Positions 9,775-19,500 of a stretch of DNA of 47,345 bases are shown piece by piece. Below the pieces are notes generated by a model. It made no database searches, was not told where the DNA came from, and was given only the letters and a program-made list of their open reading frames with translations. Every line of letters starts with the position of its first letter. Position 1 is the stretch's first letter. Source of the stretch: Geobacter argillaceus (GTDB lineage Bacteria > Desulfobacterota > Desulfuromonadia > Geobacterales > DSM-12255); assembly GCF_007830735.1 (NCBI RefSeq), contig NZ_VLLN01000031.1:1-47345 (forward strand), given 5' to 3'. The position numbers were made by a program, and so were the translations under genes.

Positions 9775-11402
9775 GTGAGCCTCCCCGCTGCCCAGAGAGC
9801 CAGCTTCTCCCGGAAGATCTTGGCGTTGTGCCGGATATCCACCGGAAAGGATGGATGGAAGAGGATGTCCCGGATGCCCGCGGTGTGGGGGAAGGCTGCC
9901 CCGCGCTCCAGGAGTTCCTGCCGTATCCGCTCCCGGCCGAGCTTCGGTGTCCCCTTTTCCAGTTCCACGCAGAGCACCGGTCGCTGGGCGCCGTTCTCGC
10001 CGATACCGACCAGGGCGGTGCGAAATACTGCGGGATGGACGTTGAAGACCCCTTCCACCGGGATGGTGAAGAGGGTTCCCTCCTTTGTGACCACCCGGTG
10101 CGCCTTGCGGCCGCAGAACCAGATCCGTCCCTCGTTGTCCAGGTATCCCACGTCCCCCATCCGGTGCCAGATCCGTCCCGAGGATTCCGTGATCTTGGCC
10201 AGCCGGGTCGCCTCTGGCCGGTTGAAATAACTTCCGGTCACCTGGGGGCCGGAGACGGTGATCTCGCCCACCTCGCCGGGCCGCAGCATGAGGTCGTCGT
10301 GCCACTCCGCAATCGGCTCGTCACTGATCGGGATAATGGCCAGGGAAAGTCCATTCACCGGTTGTCCCACGCAGACGCCGCGACCCTCAAAGGTGAGGCG
10401 GCCTGTTTCGCCAAGGATCTCGCGGCTGCCTATGGAACTGACCGGCAGCGCCTCGGTGGCGCCGTAGGGGGTGAAGATCTCGCCATCGTCGGGGAGCAGC
10501 GCGGAGAACCGCTCCAGCACATGGGGGGGGACCGGTGCCCCGGCCGAGATGACCCGCCTGAGGGCGGGGAGCCTGACCCCGCGCTCGGCACCGTACCGTC
10601 CCACCCGGTTGAGGAGCGCCGGCGAGCCGAACATGGTGGTGGCGTTGAAGGCTTTTGCCGGGCCGATGATCTGTTCCGGGTCGACCCTGCCGGGCCGGGT
10701 GAAGTCCATACGGGGGATGATGGCGGTCATGCCGAGGGCCGGCGCGAAGAGGGCGAACAGCGGAAAGGTGGGAAGGTCGACCTCGCCCGGGGTGATGCCG
10801 TAGATCTCCTTCAGGGCTGCCACCTGGGCCGCGAAGTTGCCGTGGGTGTAGACCGCCCCCTTGGGTGGGCCGGTGCTGCCGCTGGTGAAGAGGATGGCCG
10901 CCACCTCGTCGCGCTCCGTGGGTGCTGCCGTAAAGGGGACGCCGGCCTCGCCGCTTTTGCTTACCTCGGTCAGCGGGACGCCGCCCCAGAGCCGTCCGCC
11001 GCCTACGGTGACCAGTATCCGCAGGGTATCCTTCCCCCAGCCGAGGAGCCTCCGTGCCAGGTGGGCCTTGGGGATGCCGATGAACGCGGTCGGCGCGGCC
11101 TCTGCCAGGCACCCCTTCATGTTGCGGCCGCCGATGCCGGGATCGATGAAGACCGGCACGGCACCGGCCTTGAACAGGGCAAAGGTGAGGCTGAACAGTT
11201 CCGGTCCCGGCGGGACCAGGAGGGCGGTCCTTACCCCGCGACCGATGCCGAGCCCGGTCAGGCCGGCGGCGAGCCGGTCGCTCTCCTCGTCCAGCTCCCG
11301 GTAGGTGAGGGCGTGGTTCCGGCTGGGGAAGACAATGGCCGGACTGTCGGGCTGGAGCCTCGCCAGTTCGGTCAGGGGGCGGGAGATGTTGACGATATCC
11401 AT
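9771..11402 (-). CDS. oleC: OleC, beta-lactone synthetase (AMP-ligase family)
   Basis: This 543-residue ANL-superfamily adenylating enzyme shows the A3 loop LFTSGSTGPPKGAVYTHGN, FTPYGATEALPV (A5), GDVGYLDNEGRIWFCGRKAH (A7/A8) and the C-terminal HNAKIFREKL carrying the catalytic Lys. OleC enzymes activate the 2-alkyl-3-hydroxy acid and close it to a cis-beta-lactone (established for Ole systems). Placement between oleB and oleD supports this over a generic acyl-CoA ligase. ATG 11402 begins the conserved domain. An open frame extends to 11558, but the extra residues come from an inverted-repeat element. This is the only gene of the operon separated from the one before it by a long gap (202 bases). 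Confidence 0.85.
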   Translation of the reverse strand: MDIVNISRPLTELARLQPDSPAIVFPSRNHALTYRELDEESDRLAAGLTGLGIGRGVRTALLVPPGPELFSLTFALFKAGAVPVFIDPGIGGRNMKGCLAEAAPTAFIGIPKAHLARRLLGWGKDTLRILVTVGGGRLWGGVPLTEVSKSGEAGVPFTAAPTERDEVAAILFTSGSTGPPKGAVYTHGNFAAQVAALKEIYGITPGEVDLPTFPLFALFAPALGMTAIIPRMDFTRPGRVDPEQIIGPAKAFNATTMFGSPALLNRVGRYGAERGVRLPALRRVISAGAPVPPHVLERFSALLPDDGEIFTPYGATEALPVSSIGSREILGETGRLTFEGRGVCVGQPVNGLSLAIIPISDEPIAEWHDDLMLRPGEVGEITVSGPQVTGSYFNRPEATRLAKITESSGRIWHRMGDVGYLDNEGRIWFCGRKAHRVVTKEGTLFTIPVEGVFNVHPAVFRTALVGIGENGAQRPVLCVELEKGTPKLGRERIRQELLERGAAFPHTAGIRDILFHPSFPVDIRHNAKIFREKLALWAAGRLT

Positions 11403-11455
11403 GCAGTTCATCCTGGATGAGGCAGTTGGAGCCATCCTTCGTTCGCTCAGTCGCA

Positions 11456-11565
11456 CTGTTTCTATGGCTCTACGGCTTATTCCGCGCAGTCTATCAACTC
11501 GCCCTGCGGGCTCAGACAGGATAGACTGCTTTTGCTCCATTTCGCCTACAGCCATCACGAAACAG
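11456..11565. repeat. 110-bp imperfect inverted-repeat element between oleB and oleC
   Basis: Outer arms CTGTTTCTATGGCTCTACGG (11456-11475) and the complement of a similar block ending in GAAACAG (11565) pair imperfectly. Nested inside are AGTCTATC/GATAGACT and GCCCTGCGGGC. The element can fold into one long hairpin in the operon mRNA. Its form suggests a dispersed palindromic repeat or an RNA processing or attenuation site. No second copy was seen in this window. Confidence 0.55.
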
Positions 11566-11604
11566 CGCTCGGTGGCTCTCTACGGATAACTCCAACCGCC
11601 GTTT

Positions 11605-12501
11605 TCAGCTTGGTTCCGTCCGCTCCAGGAACCGGTCGATCAGCGGCACCACCTCTTCCTTGGCGTCCTCCAGAATGTAGTGACCGCAGTCGGCAAAGCG
11701 GTGGATCTCGGCTTCCGGGAAGCGTCGTTCCCATTCAGCCAGGAAATGGCGGTCAAAAACAAAGTCCAGTTCACCCCAGCAGATGAGCATGGGAAGGGAA
11801 CAGAAGCGGTCGAGCCCGGCGGCCACGCTGCTGATCAGGTCGAAGTTCCGGTCGCCGGGGGCGAGGGGAATGTCCTGGACGAAGCGCAGGGTGGCAATCC
11901 GGTTCTGCCAGGAATCGTACGGGAGTTGATACAGGGCGCGCAGTTCCGGAGTCATCGGGTGCCGCTTGCAGCCGACGTACGAGGCTGCCACGCTGAAGGC
12001 GTTGAAGCCCCGCACCAGGAGCGCGCCGAGCTTCGTGTCCCGGCAGATCCTCAAGCCCAGGGGGAACGGCTTGGTCTTCGGGAGCGGAAAGGCGGCGGTG
12101 TTCAGGATCACCAGCCGCTCGATCCGCTCCGGATGGCGCGAGGCAAAGGTCATCCCGATCATCCCGCCCCAGTCGTGGAGCACCAGGGTGATCCGCTCCG
12201 TGATACCGAGCCTGTCCAGCAACTGCTCCAGGTCGTCGACCCGGCGGGGGAGTGTGTAGTCGTAGCGGTCGTCAGACGGCTTGTCCGAGAGGCCGCAGCC
12301 GATATGGTCCGGCACAATGCAGCGGTAGCGGCCGGCAAGGGCGGTCACCAGGTTGCGGTAGTAGAACGACCAGGAGGGGTTGCCGTGCAGCATGACCAGT
12401 GGTAGGCCGGACCCTTCGTCCAGGTAGTGATAGGCAAGGCCATCCAGGTCGATGGTGCGGCCGGTGAAGGGGTATTCTCGTTCCAGGCGGCTCGTCACCA
12501 T
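11605..12501 (-). CDS. oleB: OleB, alpha/beta-hydrolase (beta-lactone decarboxylase)
   Basis: This 298-residue alpha/beta-hydrolase of the haloalkane-dehalogenase type has the oxyanion segment LHGNPSWSFYYRN and the nucleophile elbow LVLHDWGGMIG, with Asp rather than Ser as nucleophile. An acidic residue in LICWGELDFVFD and the catalytic His in FADCGHYILED complete the triad. OleB enzymes decarboxylate the beta-lactone from OleC to a cis-olefin (established for Ole systems). ATG 12501 overlaps the oleA stop by seven bases, indicating translational coupling. Reading farther upstream runs into oleA and is not real. Here oleB is separate from oleC; many Gram-positive bacteria fuse the two. Confidence 0.87.
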   Translation of the reverse strand: MVTSRLEREYPFTGRTIDLDGLAYHYLDEGSGLPLVMLHGNPSWSFYYRNLVTALAGRYRCIVPDHIGCGLSDKPSDDRYDYTLPRRVDDLEQLLDRLGITERITLVLHDWGGMIGMTFASRHPERIERLVILNTAAFPLPKTKPFPLGLRICRDTKLGALLVRGFNAFSVAASYVGCKRHPMTPELRALYQLPYDSWQNRIATLRFVQDIPLAPGDRNFDLISSVAAGLDRFCSLPMLICWGELDFVFDRHFLAEWERRFPEAEIHRFADCGHYILEDAKEEVVPLIDRFLERTEPS

Positions 12502-13538
12502 TCCACTCCCAGCATCAGGCAGTTCAGCCCGCTCCCGATCCCCAGGAACCCGACCCGGTCCCCGGCCTGGAGCATCTCCCGCTCGGCGGCAACGGCGGCG
12601 GTCAGCGGCAGGGAGACCGTTCCCATGTTGCCCAGGAACTCGTAGGTCGTGAAATCCTTGTCCAGTGGGATACCGAGGGTCTTCAGGATGGCGCTCTGGT
12701 GGGCAGAGCCGACCTGATGGCAGATCACCCGGTCCACATCGGCGGTCCGCCACCCCATTTCCGCCAGCAGGGCGGCCCAGGTGCGGCGCCCCAGCTCAAC
12801 GCCATAGTTCATCACGTTCACTGCATCGGTGATCATGGTCTGGGTGTAGCCGCCGGCGCCGTCCGGTGTCACCCCCCAGAGGCAGAGGCGGTGGTGCTCC
12901 GGGGCCGCCTGTGTGACGCCCCCCAAGAGGCGGTGGCCGGCGCCGCGATTGAAGGAGCCGTCGGTAACGAGGACCGCCACGGCGCCGGAACCGCCGGTAA
13001 GGGTGGCCAGCGAGACGGCGAACTGCTCCATGTTCCTCTCCGCCAGCATCCGGCTGATCATGATGTCGTTGATCTCGCGGGCGCTCTCGCAGGAGACCAC
13101 CAGGCCGGCCCTGATCTGACCCAGTTCGATCCGGTTCGCCAGGTCGAGGATGCCGTTCAGCACGCCGAGGCAGGCGTTGGAGATGTCGAAGACGGCGGCA
13201 TTGCCGCCGATGCCGAGCCCGGCAGCCACCCGGCAGGCGGTGGCCGGTTCGAACTGTTCCCGGCAGACCCCGGTGTAGACGAGGGCACCGATCCCGGAAG
13301 CGGCAATGCCGGCGCTATCGAGGGCCTTCTTCCCGGCCGCGATGGCACCGCGGGAAAGGGGATAGCCCGGCTCCCACCAGCGCCGCTCCCTGATGCCGGT
13401 CAGGGCCTGCAACTGGCCGGGCACAACGTGCAGGGCGTGGTAAAGGGGGGCCAGTCGCTCTTCAAGTTCGGCGGAGGTGACCACCACCGGTGCCAGTTCA
13501 TAGCCGAGGGATTCGATTATTACCTTGGAATACTTCAT
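12495..13538 (-). CDS. oleA: OleA, head-to-head acyl thioester condensing enzyme
   Basis: This 347-residue thiolase-superfamily protein is related to FabH. The nucleophilic Cys is in DISNACLGVLNG, the catalytic His in ICHQVGSAH and the Asn in FLGNMGTVSLPL. The CREQFEPATA segment resembles the OleA signature whose Glu acts as base in the family. OleA joins two activated fatty acyl groups to a 2-alkyl-3-ketoacid, committing them to olefin formation. It starts three bases after the stop of the second Pfa megasynthase, exactly where other PUFA synthases place a releasing acyltransferase. I infer that it takes acyl chains made by those proteins; whether from ACP or CoA is unknown. Confidence 0.88.
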   Translation of the reverse strand: MKYSKVIIESLGYELAPVVVTSAELEERLAPLYHALHVVPGQLQALTGIRERRWWEPGYPLSRGAIAAGKKALDSAGIAASGIGALVYTGVCREQFEPATACRVAAGLGIGGNAAVFDISNACLGVLNGILDLANRIELGQIRAGLVVSCESAREINDIMISRMLAERNMEQFAVSLATLTGGSGAVAVLVTDGSFNRGAGHRLLGGVTQAAPEHHRLCLWGVTPDGAGGYTQTMITDAVNVMNYGVELGRRTWAALLAEMGWRTADVDRVICHQVGSAHQSAILKTLGIPLDKDFTTYEFLGNMGTVSLPLTAAVAAEREMLQAGDRVGFLGIGSGLNCLMLGVEW

Positions 13539-13541
13539 CTG

Positions 13542-16500
13542 CTACTCCATCTGCAGGGTGAAATCGTTCATCTGATAGATTGGTCGTCCGTCCACGGAGA
13601 GCAGGCCGTCGGCAGTCAGGATGCGCAGCCGGTCGTCGACAACGGTGATCCAGGCCTCTACCGTCACTTGCCGGTTGGTCGGGACGATCTGGCCGCGGTA
13701 GAGCCACCTGTGGCGCCGCTCGCAGGCCACGGAGGCCAGGGTGGCGCTGCTCTGCCAGCCCCACCGTTCAACTGCGGCATACTTGAGGAGCTGCTGGAAC
13801 GACTCCAGGCCGAGGGAGCCCGGAGTGACCGGGTCCTGGTAGAAGTGAGCCTTGAAGAACCATTCAGCCGGGTCCACGAGCTTTATCCCCCGCAGATACC
13901 CGAGTCCGGCCGGCCCGCCGTCAGGGACGTACAGTTCGACCCGGTCGATCATTCGGAGCATCTTTTCCGGGAATGGCGCTTCTTCCGGATAGGGGAGGGA
14001 TCTTCCCCGATCAGCCTCTTCCGGCGTGGGGGTATGCGGCGCCGCGTCCCTGATCCCCACCTGGTTGGCCAGGGCCTCCCTAGAGAAGAAGCCGAACATG
14101 GTCTCCCCCTCGTAAAGGACGCCGTGTCTGTCGTTCACAGCGAAGTCGAACTCCTGGATGATCATGCCGCCGCTGGTGGCTGCTTTCTTCAGGGTTGCGA
14201 CCGCGGTCAGGGTGCCGCTTGCCGGCGTTACCGGCCGGTGCTGGATGGCGTTTCCCCCCAGGTTGCGGAAGGAAAGGTCACTCTGGCTCATGAGGGCGGA
14301 ACCGACATAGGCGGCCAGCCAGCCGCACGGCTGCAGGGCCGCTTCCAGAAGGATGCAGAACGGCATCCTGGGCTGGCGGTCGGCGGCGAAGAACCAGGCG
14401 TCGCCAGGGAGATCGTACTGGGCCTCGGCCATGGCGCCCGGCACCATCCGCCACGGCTCGCCCCGTACGGCCGTGACCCGGTCCATGAACTGGAACGGCG
14501 GTCCTGGCAGGCGGGCGATCCGCCGCTCCTGGTCGAAGATCCGGTACGGTTCGCCGAACCCTTCCGAAGGGTTGCCGTTGCTGTAAGCGAGGATCTGCTC
14601 CTTGGTGTAGACGGCCGGTTCTTCGTTATGGTAGGGGCGCTGCTTGTCGCGCCCTTGGTTTTGATCAACCATGCCGGAACAGGGCGCAGCAAGCGGCGCC
14701 CCTACGGAATTCCACAGGGCGAGGAGCCGTTCTCTTGTTGTCCCGGTCAGCCGCACCGACATGGAACTGATCTCCACGATCGGCTTACCGTCGGCATACA
14801 TGAGGGCATCCACGATGACGTACGGTTCCGGCCGGTATCCGAGCTCACGGATGGTGACTTCGTAGCCGGCGATCCGGGTCGTTTCCAGCACCTGGCCACG
14901 GCAGCGAAGCTGGCTGGCCACGCCCGGCACCGGCTCCCAGGCCGCATTTCCGTCCTCGGCCACCCACCCCATCCGGAGCAGGAATATCCGCAGGGTGTGG
15001 AGGCAGCATTCATACATGAGGGTACCGGGCATGACCCGGTCGTCCACGAAGTGGCAGGTGAGGAACCAGTCGTCCGGCCGAATGTCAGCCTCGGCGCGGA
15101 TGAGGCCGAGGCCGTAGCGGCCGCCGGCCGGCTCCAGGTCGACAACCCGGTGGACCAGGCGCATCCTGTTGCCGGGGATGGTCAACGGGCGGTTCAATGG
15201 CAGTCCGGCAAAGGCGGGGCCGAAGCAGCCGGCCAGGTCGCCGGCCCGGAGCCGGTCCAATTGGCCGGCGTCGTAGCGTTCCCGTCCCATCGGCACCAGC
15301 TCCTGCCAATCGGCCGGCCGCTTTCCGCTTGTGGGGCGCAGGTCGAGGGTGGGATGGACGATCCCCTTGCCGGCGGCCAGCTCCTCCTCGGTGAAGAAGC
15401 CGGCGCAGCCGTCCCGCATGGTGAGAAGCGGTTCGCCGTTCACCGTGGCGTCATAGAAAAACCTGAACAGGTAGGTTTCACCCTGACGGAAGAACCGTTC
15501 GATCCTGATGTCGTAATGGATCGTCTCCCCCGGTTGGGGAAGCCCGCGGTGGAAGGTGACCTTGGCGTCCAGGAGCCGGTAGACCGCCTGACCGCGGGTG
15601 ATGAAGTCGATCCCCAGGTAGCCGGAGAGGAACAGGTCGGCCTGCCCCGCCTCGACTGCGATGCAGGTCGGGATCCGGCCTGCGTCCAGGTACCAGGCGC
15701 CGGCAAGGACGTCGTGCTCGGTCACCACCCGGCCGTGGGTCATGGCCCTGGCCTCCCCCTCCAGGGCGACGATCCGGTCGACCAGCATGAGCGGCTCGTC
15801 CGGCAGGCGGACCCTGGTCGGGAAACTGTCGGCCTCTGCAAAGGCCGGTCCGAGCATCCTGGCCACCGAACCGCGGGCGAACTCCAGGCAGAGGTCACGG
15901 TCGAAGACGCACGGTATCTGTTGCCTCACCGTTGGACTGCCCCCCTCTCCCTTCGGGAGAGGGTCGGGGTGAGGGGAGCCGCCCAGGGCCGCCAGGAGCG
16001 ACTGCTGCAGGGCCGCGGTCTCCACCACGGTACGGGCGAGACCCTCGCTGAACCTTAGAAAGGTCTCGTGGGCCTTTAGCTGGGCTTCCTGGGCCGCGGC
16101 AAACTCCCGGACCACGGTGTCGAGCGGGATGCCTACCTCTACAGTAGCCGCCGCAGTCACACGCTCTACTGGTTGGTCGGGGGCTGATCTCGGGATCACG
16201 GTATCAAGGGGAGTCTGCGCCACAACTGCCCGCCTTTCCGGCAGGGGCGGGGTAAACCCTCTGCCGCCGGCTGTCACCCGCACCACAGTGCCCGGACAAG
16301 CCGCCCCGGCCGCCAGCTGCGGTACGGCGTAGAGCGGCGCCAGGTCGACCGGCACCCGCTCGGCAACAAGGCTGGCCAGGAGGCGCAGCAGTGTCGATGT
16401 CTGGTCCTGCCCCTGGTAGCAGGCGGACTTGGCCAGGTGCGGCCGGTCGGCGAGTATCCGGCCGATCATCCGGCTGCACGAGTTCCCGGGTCCCATCTCC

Positions 16501-19500
16501 AGGAAGATCCGCACCCCTGCTGCGTAGGCCGCTTCGATCACCTTGGGGAAGTCGATCCCCTCCAGCGCCTGGGCCAGGATGGCATCGGCGGCGCTCTCGC
16601 TGGTCACTGTGTAGGCTGCGCCCCGGGCGCCGCTGTAAAAGGTGACACCTTGTGGCGGAGAAGTCGGGAAGAGGTGGAGATCGTGGTAGGGTCCTGTCAC
16701 CTCTTTTGCCACGCTGCAGTGAACCGTGGTCACCCCTTGCAGCGGGAAGAACCGGCAGCCGAGACGAGCCACCAGTCCCTGTACTGCCGTGCTGTCCCCA
16801 CCGATGACGCATTCGTCCGGGCTGTTGACGATGAGGAGGTAAACCCGCTCAAGTCCCGGAAGGGCGCCGGCTACTGTTTCCGCCGGTACGTCCGCCACCC
16901 CGATGCTCCAGGATACCTCGGTCCCTTCCGGCAGCTGCCAGGCCCGACGGGCGGCGCGGCATTCGCCGGCCAGGTCGTGGGTGAACAGGGTGGATTCCTG
17001 CATCCGGGCCAGCATCAGGTCCCGGTCGCGCCAGGCGCGCTGGGAAAAGAGGCCGGCCGATTCTCCCAGGCTGTAACCGATGACGGTCTGCGGTTCGATG
17101 CCGAAGCTGCGCACCAGATCGCTCACCGCACAGCCGGTGGCCACCTGGCCGAAGATGACGGCCCGGTGGTCGCTGTCCAGCTCACTGCCGGCAGCGCCGT
17201 TCCAGAAGAGTTCCGGCTGGAACTGGTCATGCAGCCGTTGGTTCTCGCCATCCTGGCGCCGGAGGATCTCCGGCCAGCGGGCCGACAACTCCACCCCCAT
17301 AGCGGGATGGTGGTTACCGGAGCCGGGAAAGACAAAGGCTATGGCTCCCTGGTCCCCCAGCGGGGTAACGGAATAGAAGAGCCGGTCGCGCAGGGCGGGG
17401 TGGATTGTCGGGACCTCTCCGTTGGCTACTGCCTGGAGACCGAGGCTGATGAGAGCGTCCAGCTCTTCAGGGCTCCGGGCGACCATAGCCAGGGCCTGCG
17501 GGTCGCTGTGCTCTGGAGTCTGCCGGGAGTGCCACTCCCGTGCCAGCTTGAAGAGAGTGGGTGCGTTATTTTCCGAACTGTTGCGCCGCAGCTCTTCAAG
17601 TTTCAGTCGCAGTTCGTCCGGGTTGCGTCCGGTGACACTGAACAGCTGTTCGCTGCCAGTACCGGCCGGTGCCAGCCGTTCCGCCTCGGCCCGTAGCGGA
17701 AGTGCTTCCCATCCTTCCAAAACCACGTGGCCGCAGCTGCCGTCCACGCCGATGACGCTCACCCCGGCCCGTCGCGGGCCGTCATCACGGTTGCGGAGCC
17801 AGTAGCGCGGGGTTTGGGGGATGAAGAGCGGTCCGCTGCCAGACAGTTCGGACACGGGGGCTTCACCGGTATGACAGGGCGGGATGATCTCCTGGTACAG
17901 GGCGAGACAGCCCCTGACAAACGAGGCAAGGCCGCTGGCGGCTCCGCAGTGGCCAATGTCGCCCGCCACGCTCGATACGGCACAGGAGCGGCGCTGGCGG
18001 TCTTTTTGACCGAAAAACGCGGCCAGGGCAATGGCCTCCTGCCGGTCTCCTACGGGATGACCGCTGGCACTCGTCTCCAGACAGGTGACCGTGGCCGGCG
18101 ACACATCCGCATCGGCGTAAGCCCGCTCCAGGGCCTGTTGGTATGGTTCGCTGCCGGGGACCACCGTGTCGCCGCCGGCGGAACCGATGCCGCGGACCAC
18201 GGCATAGATCCGGTCGCCGTCGCGCATGGCATCGTCCAAGCATTTGAGCACCACTGCCGCGGCCCCTTCGCCGACGATGGCACCGTCTGCCGTGGCGTCA
18301 AACGGCCTGGCCGCGCCTTTGGCAGAGAACGGTCGGTCAGCATGGTGGCCGAGGACCGCCCGCAGGTCGCCGGCCAGATCGACGGCACCCACCAGTGCCC
18401 GGTCGATCTCCCCCTGCCGGAGGAGACGCACTGCGGTCTCCAGGGATCTGATGCCGGAACTCTCTTCGCTGGAAAGGGTAAAGCTCGGCCCGCCGATCCT
18501 GAATTCGCGGGCGATCCTGCTGGCCACGATGCTGCCCAGCGCCCCCATGGTCCGGTTGGCGGTCAGCGGCGGCCCGGCGGCGTCGCGAAGCTGTGAGGTC
18601 CATGCCGACAGTGTATCGGGGTCAAGGGTGTGACCGAGGGCATCGGCCCAGTCAGGGGCCGCGTCGGCCAGGGACCAGCGGAAGCTGAAGTTGGTGCTGT
18701 TCAGGTCAAGGGCGATGCCGATGAATACCCCGGTCCGGTCGTTCCCCTCCCGGTCGAGGCCGGCATCGGCCATGGCGCCGGCGGCTGTCCGGAGCATGAG
18801 CAACTGCTGGGGGAGCATCTCCTTCAGCTCCAGCGGTGGTATCCGGAACTGGTCCGTTGCGACCTCCACCTGGTCCAGGTAGAACCCGGCAAAGGGGAAC
18901 CGGTCGTACCCTTCCTGCCGGAACCAGTTTGCCTGCGCCGCGCCCCACCATTTCGTTGGTCCGGCCGGGAGTGTGGCAGGCTCGCCACCAAGGACCCGTT
19001 CCTGGAAGGAGCGGAGCGATTGCCAGGGACCGAAGCTGGCGTCCAGACCGACCACGGCAATCGGCTCGGTTGTTTTGTGTACGGTTGTGGGCGAACGCCG
19101 TTCGCCCCTACGTTCCGGTTCGAGCCACTCCTCCACCAGCAGGTGGGCGTTGATCCCCCCAAATCCGAAGGCGCTGACCGCGGCCCGGCGGGGAATGTTA
19201 TCGCGCCGCCGCGGCCAGGGCTGCGGGTCGGTCAGGACCCGGAAAGGACTCTGCTCCAGCTGCATCCCCGGTTGCGGACTGGTGAAGCCGGCAGTGGGGG
19301 GGAGGGTTTCGTGCTGCATCGCCAGCAGAACCTTGGTCAGGGCAGCGCTGCCGGCAGCGGTCAGCAAATGGCCGACGTTGGACTTGACCGAGCCGATGAC
19401 ACAGTGAGTTTGGGGAGAGAGGTCACCCCACAGTTCGCGGAGGCTCGCCACCTCGGTCGCGTCCCCCACCGGGGTGCCGGTGGCGTGGCATTCGATCAGG

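Noticed and set aside
9775-10305. N-terminal extension of oleD to 10305
   Set aside because: The added residues are out-of-frame oleC sequence of low complexity, and a TTG with a good ribosome site sits where the family normally starts.
9663-11420. A 585-codon plus-strand frame opposite oleC
   Set aside because: Antisense shadow of oleC/oleD; repetitive Gly/Pro/Arg composition and no domain pattern.
15943-15975. Intrinsic terminator inside the megasynthase gene
   Set aside because: The hairpin lacks a following T-tract in the direction of transcription and is translated in frame.
12699-16058. A 1119-codon open frame on the plus strand
   Set aside because: It is antisense to the KS-CLF-AT-DH-DH gene and oleA, has no protein family features, and arises from the high third-position GC of the real genes.
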